From JALZAI01 sp038207565 (GTDB lineage Bacteria > Actinomycetota > Actinomycetes > Mycobacteriales > Jatrophihabitantaceae), in contig JBBQZQ010000023.1 of NCBI GenBank assembly GCA_038207565.1, positions 1 through 64,000 of the forward strand: 64,000 nucleotides of DNA. Reading direction: 5' to 3'. Under the pieces are notes generated by a model. That model had not been told where the DNA came from, did not search any database, and saw only the letters and a program-made list of their open reading frames with translations. This document shows positions 35,049 to 43,523 of this stretch, one piece after another; the stretch's first letter is position 1; each line of letters opens with the position of its first letter. The position numbers were made by a program, and so were the translations under genes.

Positions 35049-35981
35049 CTACGCAGCGGGTGTCTGCCAGGCAGCCAGGTCGCGGTGCACGATCTCTTCG
35101 AGCCGGACGACGTCGTCGCGGTAGTAATCCCGCATTCGCCTGATCAATTCGGCGGGAAGATCGGGCCGCTGATTGGAGAAGAATCGAGCCAGCAGCCACC
35201 GGTCGGCGGCCGCCACGCCGGCGCTCACCAGCCGAGGCCATGCTCCGCTCGCCGGGCCGATGTTGACGTAGGTGCGGTCGTCGCTCCATTTCAGTATGTA
35301 GCGATTGCGCAGATTCAGGAATCTGAGTCGCCGGCGCGCGTACACGCCTTCGTTCACCCGCTTGTGCTCCACCTCGGGGTGGAAGCTCTCGTCGATCCCG
35401 AGGAACCGGAAGGCGGCGGAAAAGATCCGAGCGGGGGACGTGGCGAGGTCGTCATTGAAGCTCACGTGAAGCAGGTCGGGGGGGAAGAACTCGAGGTAGT
35501 GCGTCAGGTGTCTGCCGTAGAGCCCCCATTCCATGATCTCGTGAGCGCGCGGGTTGATGCCCTCGTATCCGCCGTCCAAGACCGTGGTGATCCCGATGGC
35601 TGGATCCTCCACGGGCAGCAGCCCCCAGCGCACATGCCAAAAATAGGTCGAAATCGCGCGGGCTACTGGATCGCGCAGGCACACGACGAGTTTGGGCATC
35701 GTGGGTTCCTTCGCCAGGCGCATCGGCACCTCAGGCCGACCGAGATAATCAGGGCATTTTATTCCCAGGATCTGCGCCGGGTGGACCGAATCCAAGGCCG
35801 ACCGAAATTCATCGACGCCCCGCGGCGTGTAGATAGGGTCCCGAAATATCGGTATCTCGTCGTTGGGCATCCACACGGCTGGATGCTCAGCGATACCGAG
35901 CGCCAGCAGCGTCGAACCACCCTTCTGCGCACCGATGATCAAGAAGTCCAGTCCGTGGTTCAGGTCGTTCCTCCACGCCAT
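35049..35981 (-). CDS. Sulfotransferase family protein (pair with 57943-58857)
   Basis: The 310-residue protein carries the PAPS motifs IGAQKGGSTLLALGI (5'-phosphosulfate loop, near residue 16) and VVCLRDPVARAISTYFWHVR (3'-phosphate site). Between them IKCPDYLGRPEVPMRL is family specific. A closely related protein is encoded at 57943-58857: both share WHVRWGLLPVEDP, GLYGRHLT and RRRLRFLNLRNRYIL. Such bacterial enzymes sulfate polysaccharides, glycolipids or, in heparan-type relatives, amino sugars. There is no signal peptide, so it works on intracellular, lipid-linked or nucleotide-linked material. It is divergent from the second polymerase gene (235-base gap). Confidence 0.85.
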   Translation of the reverse strand: MAWRNDLNHGLDFLIIGAQKGGSTLLALGIAEHPAVWMPNDEIPIFRDPIYTPRGVDEFRSALDSVHPAQILGIKCPDYLGRPEVPMRLAKEPTMPKLVVCLRDPVARAISTYFWHVRWGLLPVEDPAIGITTVLDGGYEGINPRAHEIMEWGLYGRHLTHYLEFFPPDLLHVSFNDDLATSPARIFSAAFRFLGIDESFHPEVEHKRVNEGVYARRRLRFLNLRNRYILKWSDDRTYVNIGPASGAWPRLVSAGVAAADRWLLARFFSNQRPDLPAELIRRMRDYYRDDVVRLEEIVHRDLAAWQTPAA

Positions 35982-36217
35982 GTAGAGATTGCGTTGGTGA
36001 CAGGCGGCAGGACAGCTCGTTTCACATTACCTGCACCTGCTCGCGGCTGGTTCGTGAATCGGAGACGCCTTGCCTTGGCTGGACCCCGCTGCCACCGGAT
36101 GGGACGTGCGCCGCCGGCGCAGAGGACTTTTCAGGGTGACTCGGATGCGGACCAATGCCGGTGCTGTACGTCGATGATCCAGTAGTCTTGGCGGGTCGGT
36201 GAATCCGGCCGGCTCGG

Positions 36218-37639
36218 GTGGGGCCCAACGTCATGATCGTTCTCGCGTACGTCGCCTTCATGGGGCTCTTGGTCATCCTGGGCTGGCGGCTGGGGCGCGA
36301 CACACCCGTCGTGCGCTATCTGGCGGCGATCTTCGCGTTGTTCTACGGTCTGCGGGCCACCATCCTCGTGCTGGGGCTCGACACGGCCGAGCCGCCCCAA
36401 TTCTTCGAGAGCGACAACGGCGGCTCCGCCTTGGCCGAGGCGTTGTGGATAGTCTCACTGTTCCTGGCAGTCCTCATGCTCGCGTACGCGACGACTCAGC
36501 ACACAGATAAGGCACGGTTGCAGATTTTCGCCACCCGACCGCTGAACATTGCTCGGATGCAGGTCGCCCTGTTCGCATTGTCACTGGTCGCTGCGCTGGT
36601 CACCCTTATCCTCATCTCCCGCTTCGGCAGCGCGGCGGACGTCCTGCGCGCAGGAAAGGTCACCCAGCAGCTGTCCGGGCTTTATTCCTTCCGCGCCTTC
36701 GCCGCCGCCGCTGCGCTACTCGGCGCTGCGACGCTGCTCGAAATGCGCAAGTACCCCTACGGCATCGCCCGCCGGGCCGCCGTGGCAGCAGCGACGTTCG
36801 TCAATTCCTACTTCGTATACCTCTGGGGCACCCGCACCATCGCTGTCATCGTTGTCGCGGTGCTGTTGCTGGGCAGCGACCGACTGCGCCAGATCGTCGG
36901 GCGCGAAGCCGGCAATGGCGTCCGCCCCGCCGGCAGATCCGTCGGGCAGGCGCGAGTGGCGCGCCTCGTCCTCGCGGCGCTCGCTGTCGTCATCGTTGCT
37001 ATCTTCCTGCGCAACAACCGGGCGGCGACGATCAGCGCACACGGCGACCTCGCGCTGGTCAACGCGAACAATTGGCGAAAGATTTCACTGTCGGTCAACG
37101 CGGTCTATTTCGACGCGACGATCCTTGCCGTGCAGGACGAAGGCCGGTCCTACGCCTACCCCACCGGCGTCGATTTCGTCGACGGGGTCAGATCGATGGT
37201 GCCGAACGTGATCTGGCCCGGCAAGGACGTCAAGACGCCCGGTCAGCGCTTTCGCAGCATCTACGAGCCAAAGACGGTGAACGGTTGGCCGGTCGGCGGA
37301 CCGACGCTGTGGTACCTGAATTTCGGGCTGCTCGGCGTCGTCGTCGGCGGATACCTATCCGGACTGATCCTGCGGCTGCTGGTCAATGCGTGGCGGCGCG
37401 CCGACACCAACCCCTACAACACCGCGATGGTCCTGGTCACCTTTAGCCTGGTGCTGCAACTGGGGCTGACGTCGGAGACGCCGCTGCGTGCCGTCACCTG
37501 GTGGTTGCCGCTGCTTCTCGTCTCGGCCTTCATCCAACAACCGCGCCGTGGTTCGCTCGGTCACCGAACGGCTGCCGAGCGGCCGGCGGTCAGGCCGGTG
37601 GCGCCGTCGACCGCAGCAGGATCGACGGCGCGCAAATGA
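36218..37639 (+). CDS. Wzy-like polysaccharide polymerase, membrane protein (second)
   Basis: This 473-residue protein has about 11 hydrophobic helices and the loop SMVPNVIWPGKDVKTPGQRF followed by GGPTLWYLNFGLLGVVVGGY, the pattern of oligosaccharide repeat-unit polymerases. It is the first gene of a tight five-gene operon: its stop overlaps the sulfotransferase start (ATGA at 37636-37639). The start may be GTG 36218 or ATG 36233 (MIVLAYVAF); neither has a strong ribosome site. A 40-residue Pro/Ala/Arg-rich tail is cytoplasmic. It would polymerise exported units outside the membrane; linkage unknown. Confidence 0.78.
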   Translation: MGPNVMIVLAYVAFMGLLVILGWRLGRDTPVVRYLAAIFALFYGLRATILVLGLDTAEPPQFFESDNGGSALAEALWIVSLFLAVLMLAYATTQHTDKARLQIFATRPLNIARMQVALFALSLVAALVTLILISRFGSAADVLRAGKVTQQLSGLYSFRAFAAAAALLGAATLLEMRKYPYGIARRAAVAAATFVNSYFVYLWGTRTIAVIVVAVLLLGSDRLRQIVGREAGNGVRPAGRSVGQARVARLVLAALAVVIVAIFLRNNRAATISAHGDLALVNANNWRKISLSVNAVYFDATILAVQDEGRSYAYPTGVDFVDGVRSMVPNVIWPGKDVKTPGQRFRSIYEPKTVNGWPVGGPTLWYLNFGLLGVVVGGYLSGLILRLLVNAWRRADTNPYNTAMVLVTFSLVLQLGLTSETPLRAVTWWLPLLLVSAFIQQPRRGSLGHRTAAERPAVRPVAPSTAAGSTARK

Positions 37640-38571
37640 GTGACGAGGCACCGGCCGACGGCGCCACGATCGGGAGGCCCCCTCAGTTCGTCGTCGCCGG
37701 TGCCGGCCGGGCCGGGACCACCGCGGTCATCGAAGCGCTGCGTGCGCACCCATCCATCTTCGTGACCAGACCGAAGGAGCCACACTTCCTCGCGTTCGGC
37801 GACCGTTTCACGCCGTTCTCCGGTCCGGGTGACGACGTGACCATCAACCGGGTGGCGGTGACCGACGAGCGTCACTACCTCGACCTCTACAGCGGGGCAG
37901 GGGGACGACTCGCCGGTGAGGGGTCGGTGTCGACGCTCTACTACCACCAGCATTCGATTCCGCGGCTGCAGGCGCTCAATCCTGACGTGCGCGTCATCAT
38001 CATCCTCAGGGATCCCGTGGAACGTGCGCAGTCGGCATTCCAGTACCTCACGGTCCGCGGGTGGGAAACCGCGTCGTCGCTCGTCGATGCCGCCCGGATG
38101 GAGGACGAGCGGGTCGACGCGGGCTGGCACCATCTGTGGCACTACCGCCGCATGAGCGAGTACGACGCCGGTGTGTCCGCATTCCGCGAAGCGTTCGGTA
38201 GCGATCAGGTCGGCATCTGGTTCTACGAGGACATGGCGGCCGACGGGCCGCGGGTGATCAGAGAAATCGTCAGCTTCCTCGGACTGCCCGTCGATACGTG
38301 GGAAGAGGCGGGGCTGCGCCGGGTGAACGTGTCCGGTTCCCCGAAGAGTCTGCTGTGGCAGCGCGTCATCCGCGGTGCGGGCAGGCGGCCCTTCGTGCGT
38401 GAGACGATCAAGAACGTGGTGCCGTTCCACATGCGCGAGCGAATCCGGCGCGCGAATCTGCGGCCCGTGCCGGTGCCCAGCGTTGCGCGGCAGTATTTCG
38501 CGGCCACCTTCGAGACCGACCGCGCGCTGCTGTCTCGCCACCTCGGACGGCCGTTGCCGTGGGAAAGCTGA
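37636..38571 (+). CDS. Sulfotransferase family protein (within Wzy-Wzx operon)
   Basis: This 311-residue protein has a 5'-phosphosulfate loop AGAGRAGTTAVIEALRAHP and a 3'-phosphate segment IIILRDPVERAQSAFQYLT, with the typical SIFVTRPKEPHFLAFG between them. It belongs to the broad group close to heparan/chondroitin-type and bacterial Stf-like enzymes. Translation is coupled to the polymerase gene upstream (4-base overlap), and the flippase gene overlaps its end by 13 bases. Such coupling to wzy and wzx is the strongest evidence in the window that sulfation belongs to the polysaccharide repeat unit. No signal peptide is seen. Confidence 0.85.
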   Translation: MSDEAPADGATIGRPPQFVVAGAGRAGTTAVIEALRAHPSIFVTRPKEPHFLAFGDRFTPFSGPGDDVTINRVAVTDERHYLDLYSGAGGRLAGEGSVSTLYYHQHSIPRLQALNPDVRVIIILRDPVERAQSAFQYLTVRGWETASSLVDAARMEDERVDAGWHHLWHYRRMSEYDAGVSAFREAFGSDQVGIWFYEDMAADGPRVIREIVSFLGLPVDTWEEAGLRRVNVSGSPKSLLWQRVIRGAGRRPFVRETIKNVVPFHMRERIRRANLRPVPVPSVARQYFAATFETDRALLSRHLGRPLPWES

Positions 38572-39935
38572 CTGACCTGAACTCCATCCCGCAGGCCGGC
38601 CGGGCGGCTGCCTCCTTCAGCCGGACCATCGGTTGGTTCGCCGGAACCTACGCAGTGTCGAGCGTCGGGTTCCTCGCCTGTCAGGCGTTGGCCGGGCACA
38701 TCCTGGGGCTGAGCCAGTACGCCGTGTTCGCCTCGATCACCACCGCCTCAGTCGTACTCGGGCAGCTGGGGACGTTCGGACTGCACCGCAGCGGGCTGCG
38801 CATGATGGCCCGCTCGGGGGACCCGGACTCCGACGAGGTCAGCACCCAGTACGCAGGTGTTCGCGTCGTGGCGCTGGTTGCCCTCCCTGTCCTCGCGCTC
38901 GTCTGGGGCGCGGTGGCCCTGCCGGTCTTTTCGGCAAGCGCACCGTCGATGCTGATCGCGCTCGCCGTGGCGCTATGCGTTGCCGCATTGACGCACTGCC
39001 TGGCGTTCACGACAGTCGCGGCCGGGTTCCTGCGCGGTGGCGGGCGGATCGAGGTCGCCAGCCTGCTCGACGGGCGCTCCGGCGGTGCGGTGATGGTGGT
39101 GGTCCAGGCAGCGGCGTTGGTGGTGTTGAGCGGCGATCATTCTCAGCTCCGACTCGAACACTGCCTGATCGCGATGGGGCTCGGGGCGATCCCCGCCGGA
39201 CTGTTCGCATGGTGGTCGTTGTTGTCGGCGCGGCGACCCCGGGAACGCCGCCGACACTCGATGGCGGACATCTTCGCCGTCATCAGGGAGGGGTCGACCT
39301 TCGCCGGGATACAGGCTGCCGGGATGCTCAACGCGCAGGTCGAGACCGGCATCGCCGCGGTGCTGCTGTCGCGCCCGGACGCGTCCGGATTCGCTGCGGC
39401 GCAGCGGATCGCCCTGCTCGTCGTACTGCCGTTGAACGCGGCGCAGACCGTGTTCGCACCCACGTTGTCGCGGTTGGCCGCACGAGGCCGGCGGGGTGAC
39501 CTCGCGCGGTTGCTCGCAGCGATCAATACGGTCACGGCCGCGCTGTGTCTGATCGCCAGTGTGCTGCTCGCGATCTTCTCCAACCCGGTGCTCGGACACA
39601 TCTTCGGCAGCGGCTTCTCCGCGTCGGCCGCGTTGCTGGTCGTATTGTTGCTCGGCCCGCTTGGGCTCGCCGCACTTGGCATGTGCAGCGTCGCGTTGTC
39701 CATGGCCGGTCACGAATCCGTGGTGTGGCGGGTTCAGGGCAGCACCGTCGTGGTCCGTACGGTGTCCGGCGTCAGCTGCGCCGCGTTGTGGGGTGAGCAG
39801 GGGCTGGCCTGGTCTGCGTCAGTGGTCACCGTCCTGAGCTGTGTCGCGATCGCGATGATCTGCAAGCAGCGCCTCGAGGTTCGGCGCCTGTTCGCGGTAC
39901 AGCCGAAGCAACTGCTGGCGATCGGAAAGATGTGA
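38559..39935 (+). CDS. Wzx-like polysaccharide flippase (second)
   Basis: The 458-residue membrane protein has about 12-13 hydrophobic helices of the MOP/polysaccharide flippase type, starting FSRTIGWFAGTYAVSSVGFLACQALAGHILGLSQYAVFASI. The later half has the repeat NAQVETGIAAVLLSRPDASGFAAAQRIALLVVLPLNAAQTVF typical of the group. GTG at 38559 overlaps the sulfotransferase stop by 13 bases. Its stop overlaps the next glycosyltransferase start. It would move lipid-linked units out of the cell, paired with the polymerase two genes upstream. Confidence 0.82.
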   Translation: MGKLTDLNSIPQAGRAAASFSRTIGWFAGTYAVSSVGFLACQALAGHILGLSQYAVFASITTASVVLGQLGTFGLHRSGLRMMARSGDPDSDEVSTQYAGVRVVALVALPVLALVWGAVALPVFSASAPSMLIALAVALCVAALTHCLAFTTVAAGFLRGGGRIEVASLLDGRSGGAVMVVVQAAALVVLSGDHSQLRLEHCLIAMGLGAIPAGLFAWWSLLSARRPRERRRHSMADIFAVIREGSTFAGIQAAGMLNAQVETGIAAVLLSRPDASGFAAAQRIALLVVLPLNAAQTVFAPTLSRLAARGRRGDLARLLAAINTVTAALCLIASVLLAIFSNPVLGHIFGSGFSASAALLVVLLLGPLGLAALGMCSVALSMAGHESVVWRVQGSTVVVRTVSGVSCAALWGEQGLAWSASVVTVLSCVAIAMICKQRLEVRRLFAVQPKQLLAIGKM

Positions 39936-41119
39936 TCGTGAGGATCCTCCAACTGCACAACCTGCAACGTGGCTACGGCGGCGCGGACGAAGTGATCCGC
40001 TACGAGCGCGACCTGCTCAGCGCGGCCGGTCACGACGTCGAGCAGTTGTTCCTCCCCGCAGTCGCCGAAGCGAAGGCGAGCATGGCCCTCAAACCCAGCT
40101 ACAACCGGGCGTTCACCAGGCAACTTGCTGCCACGATCGCCGAGTACCGCCCGGACATCGTGCACACGCACACGCCGTTCCCCCTGATGTCACCTGCGGT
40201 GTTCCGTACCGCGAAACAGCGCGGTTGCGCCACTGTGGCCACGCTGCACGCCTATCGCTATAGCTGCGTGAAAGGGACGATGCTGCGCGGCGGCGCCCTC
40301 TGCGAGAAGTGCATCGGTCGGCGACTGAAGATTCCTGCCGTCGTGCACAAGTGCTATCACGACAGCCGCTTCGCGAGCGCGTCAATGGCGACCGGGCTCA
40401 CCCTGCACCATGTCACGGGGACGCTGCGACGTGACGTCGACCGGTTCATCGCGCTCACCCCGTACGGTCGCGAGATCGCGATCCGCGACGGGATGCCCGC
40501 CGGCAAGGTCGTCGTCAAGCCGAATTCCGTACCCGACCCCGGCGATGCACCCGAACCGGGTTTGGGTGACGGCTCGGTCGTCTTCGTCGGCCGCCTGGTC
40601 CCCGAGAAGGGCATCCACACCTTGGCGCAGGCCTGGCTGCGAGGCGGTGACGAGCTGCCCCGTCTGGTGATCGCGGGCGACGGTGTGCTGCGTGCCGAGG
40701 TGGCGGATCTCGCCCGGCAGCGGCCCAATGTCGAATGGCGCGGCTGGCTCCAGGAGGACGAGATCAGTGCGCTCGTCACGGCATCGAGCGCGGTCGTCGT
40801 GACCTCCGAATGGGCCGAGGGCGGCAGCCCACTGGTGATGCTCCGCGCGCTGGCACTGCGCCGTCCGGTGATCACGTCGGATGTCGCGAACATGCGCGAT
40901 CTCGTGCGTACCAAGGCGTTGGGCGTGACCTTCCGCGCCGGCGACGCCGACTCGCTGGTCGCCGCGACACGTGCCCTGATGGGTGACCACGATCGACTCG
41001 CCAGCTACAGCGCTAATGCCAGGGCCTGCTACCTCGAGAACTATTCGCCGTCCGCCAATCTGAGAGCGCTGCTCTCGATATACGAGGACGTGCTCGCCGG
41101 CGTCACCACCGCGGACTGA
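39932..41119 (+). CDS. Glycosyltransferase family 4
   Basis: This 395-residue GT-B enzyme has the N-terminal acceptor domain starting RILQLHNLQRGYGGADEVIR with VHTHTPFPLMSPAVF, and a C-terminal donor domain with SVVFVGRLVPEKGIHTLAQAW and the EGGSPLVMLRALALRRPVI segment of the GT4 EX7E motif. A Cys-rich stretch in the first domain (YSCVKGTMLRGGALCEKCIG) is common in this subgroup. Soluble or membrane-peripheral, it adds one sugar to the growing repeat unit; donor and linkage unknown. GTG 39932 overlaps the flippase stop; GTG 39938 is an alternative. Two bases lie between its stop and the next gene. Confidence 0.87.
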   Translation: MIVRILQLHNLQRGYGGADEVIRYERDLLSAAGHDVEQLFLPAVAEAKASMALKPSYNRAFTRQLAATIAEYRPDIVHTHTPFPLMSPAVFRTAKQRGCATVATLHAYRYSCVKGTMLRGGALCEKCIGRRLKIPAVVHKCYHDSRFASASMATGLTLHHVTGTLRRDVDRFIALTPYGREIAIRDGMPAGKVVVKPNSVPDPGDAPEPGLGDGSVVFVGRLVPEKGIHTLAQAWLRGGDELPRLVIAGDGVLRAEVADLARQRPNVEWRGWLQEDEISALVTASSAVVVTSEWAEGGSPLVMLRALALRRPVITSDVANMRDLVRTKALGVTFRAGDADSLVAATRALMGDHDRLASYSANARACYLENYSPSANLRALLSIYEDVLAGVTTAD

Positions 41120-41121
41120 AG

Positions 41122-42309
41122 GTGCGCCGCTCCTCTCGATCACGCCGGTTCGCGGTCACGCTGTGTGGACTCGGCGTCCTCGTTACGGCGCTCAGCGGCT
41201 GCACGATCTCGACGACGAACGGCCATGTCGCGACCCCCACGATCGACCTCACCGGGCCGGACGGCATCAAGCTCCCGGTTCGCGGACTGGTCCTCATGTC
41301 CGATCAGCAGGCCTACAAGAACAATCTTCCGTTCGATCCGGTCGATACGGGGTTGGCCGCCGAGGCACCAGGCGTCTTCAGCGGCATCGCGGTGAATGTC
41401 TCGTGGTCGCAACTAGAACCGCGGCGGGGCGACTACGACTGGTCACCGCTCGACGCCTCGCTGGCCAAGGTGACGGCATACAACGCAACGCACCCCGAAC
41501 AGCAGTTGACGGTGAAGCTACGGGTCCTACCGGGTTATGCAGCGGCGACGTGGGCCAAAGACCTGGGCGGGCAAGCCGTCCGGATTGACGACCGGCCCCA
41601 TCTCGCGTTGTCGGGATCATTGGGCAGATGGTGGACGGCCGATTACCGGGCGGCGTGGTCGACGTTCGAGCATGCATTGGCCGCGCGCTATGACACGAAC
41701 CCGCTCATTCACAGCGCGCAGGTGACGTCGTGCAGCACAAATACCGACGAGCCGTTGCTCTTGCCGGGGACACCGGAAGACTCCACGCGCCTGGTGGCTG
41801 CGGGCTTCACGTTGCAGGCGCACAAAAGCTGCCTGGCCGGCGCGTTCGCGGACTTCTCCGGGTGGCGCAAGACCCCGATCGAGTTCCCGCTGAACCCGTT
41901 GCGCGGCGGGTTCGACACGGCAGACATCACCCAGACCGAATTCTCGTCGTCGGTCGCGGATCAGTGCGCGGCGCTCGAGCGGCGCTCGAACGCGGGCTGC
42001 ATCATCAGCTACCACGGACTGAGCCCGACCGCGCCCCATGAGCGGCCCGCCGCCTGGTTCTTCCGCGACGTGCGACGACTCTGGACCTCGTTGCGCGGGA
42101 GATTGCGAGTGACGTTCCAGTTCGTCAATCCCAATGTGGAGAACGTCTGCGGCTCGCTGCGCGTGGCGCACGATTACCACGCGGACTCGGTGGAGTTGTG
42201 GGCGCCGAGCATGCGCGCGAACGGCCCACGGGGTTTCAAGACGCAGCGGGCGGTGGACCTGGTGATCTGGAACAAGGCGCTACAGGCGCGGCAACAGGTG
42301 TCGTGCTGA
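41122..42309 (+). CDS. Lipoprotein, glycoside hydrolase-like (beta-galactosidase-type barrel)
   Basis: The 395-residue protein has a short basic start, a hydrophobic stretch and a lipobox VLVTALSGC, so it should be an outer-surface lipoprotein. The rest resembles GH42/GH-A type barrels: LVLMSDQQAYKNNLPFD, then GIAVNVSWSQLEPRRGDYDW (the barrel strand followed by WSxLEPxxGxYDW), LTVKLRVLPGYAAATWA and the late ADSVELWAPS. The Glu of SVELWAP and an acid earlier in the barrel are possible catalysts, but I cannot confirm them. It is the last gene of the wzy-sulfotransferase-wzx-glycosyltransferase operon, so its substrate may be the polymer itself. Confidence 0.65.
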   Translation: MRRSSRSRRFAVTLCGLGVLVTALSGCTISTTNGHVATPTIDLTGPDGIKLPVRGLVLMSDQQAYKNNLPFDPVDTGLAAEAPGVFSGIAVNVSWSQLEPRRGDYDWSPLDASLAKVTAYNATHPEQQLTVKLRVLPGYAAATWAKDLGGQAVRIDDRPHLALSGSLGRWWTADYRAAWSTFEHALAARYDTNPLIHSAQVTSCSTNTDEPLLLPGTPEDSTRLVAAGFTLQAHKSCLAGAFADFSGWRKTPIEFPLNPLRGGFDTADITQTEFSSSVADQCAALERRSNAGCIISYHGLSPTAPHERPAAWFFRDVRRLWTSLRGRLRVTFQFVNPNVENVCGSLRVAHDYHADSVELWAPSMRANGPRGFKTQRAVDLVIWNKALQARQQVSC

Positions 42310-42334
42310 TCCGCTGCCGCTTCGCGCTGCGGGT

Positions 42335-43450
42335 TCAGCAGGTGGCTGCGATGAGTTCACGCATGCGTTCGGAGAAGGTATCCACGCCGTAGCGGATCGC
42401 GTGCTTCGCGATGATCTCCCGCTGCCAATCGATCAGGGCGTGTCTGGCAATTGCCGACTTGAGGGATGCGACGTCCGGCCGGTCGAACAGCACCCCCGTG
42501 ACCTCCGGGATGGTCGTTTCCGCGGGGCCGCCGGCGTTCATGGCGATCAGGCTTGCGCCGCAGCTCATGGCTTCGACCGGAACCAGACCGAAGTCGTCCT
42601 CACTAGGGAAGATCACACCGCGGCATTGGTGGTACAACCGAGCGACTGTGGTCGGCTCCTGCCAGCCGACGAAGGTCACGTTGCGCGGAGCCGTCCGCTC
42701 GAGCGCCTTGCGATCGGGGCCGTCGCCGACGACCATCAGGCGCTGCTGCGGCAGTTCGCGGAACGCCTCGAGCACGAGGCTGAGCCGCTTGTACGGCTCG
42801 GTGATCCGGCCCACCCACAGATAGTCCTCGCGACGCTGCATAGACGGATCGAAGTGGAAGACCGTCGAGTCGACCGGGGGCGCGACGACGGGCGCGCCGC
42901 CGATGCCGTAGTAGTCGGCCAGACGTGCCGCGACGGTGTTGCTGGTTGCGATGTAGAGGTCCGCGGAGTGAGCCGCCTGCACGTCCGCGCGGCGCAGATA
43001 GTCCCGGAATACATTGAGACCTATGCGCCCGGGCAGTGGACGATCCACGCCGGAGTACGTGGAGTAGGAACTCCAGATCTGGCGCATGGGCGAGTGGCAG
43101 TACACGATCTTTTTTCCGGTGCAGGGCACGTGGTGGGCGTACGCGTAGGACGACGCCATCAGGTTGCCTTCGATCGGCGTGACCCTGGCCAGTAGCTGCG
43201 GGTACAACGGCGCCAGCGCCCGGTGCGTCCGGTGGGTCACCAGCGCCCTGCTGGTCAGCGGGGACACGGCGCCGAGGAAACCCAGCTGATCGACGACCTC
43301 GCGCGTCCCGCCGAGGTAGCGCACCGGCGCGCCGCACAGCACGTTGTTGGCCAGCACCAACGTCGACACCTCGGCGCCGCCGGCCATGAACATGAAGTCG
43401 TGCGACACGGTCCAGGGAGCAACGCAGGCGGGTCCGGGGCTGGTGGTCAC
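42335..43450 (-). CDS. Glycosyltransferase family 4
   Basis: This 371-residue enzyme has an N-terminal domain with FMFMAGGAEVSTLVLANNVLCG and YCHSPMRQIWSSYSTYSG, and a donor-binding half with DYLWVGRITEPYKRLSLVLEAF, LMVVGDGPDRKAL and FPSEDDFGLVPVEAMSCGASLIA. The last is the family 4 motif with acidic residues, close to mannosyltransferase-type (WbaZ-like) members, which is only a hint. GTG at 43450 is chosen because GGGAG lies five bases upstream in the right position; the frame is open further up but without similarity. It is convergent with the lipoprotein gene, 25 bases apart. Confidence 0.88.
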   Translation of the reverse strand: MTTSPGPACVAPWTVSHDFMFMAGGAEVSTLVLANNVLCGAPVRYLGGTREVVDQLGFLGAVSPLTSRALVTHRTHRALAPLYPQLLARVTPIEGNLMASSYAYAHHVPCTGKKIVYCHSPMRQIWSSYSTYSGVDRPLPGRIGLNVFRDYLRRADVQAAHSADLYIATSNTVAARLADYYGIGGAPVVAPPVDSTVFHFDPSMQRREDYLWVGRITEPYKRLSLVLEAFRELPQQRLMVVGDGPDRKALERTAPRNVTFVGWQEPTTVARLYHQCRGVIFPSEDDFGLVPVEAMSCGASLIAMNAGGPAETTIPEVTGVLFDRPDVASLKSAIARHALIDWQREIIAKHAIRYGVDTFSERMRELIAATC

Positions 43451-43523
43451 ATCGCTCCCAGAGTTTGGCCTGCAGGTGGAGTTTAGCTGAGGTCTGGGTA
43501 AGAGAATATAGCGCCCGACCCGC

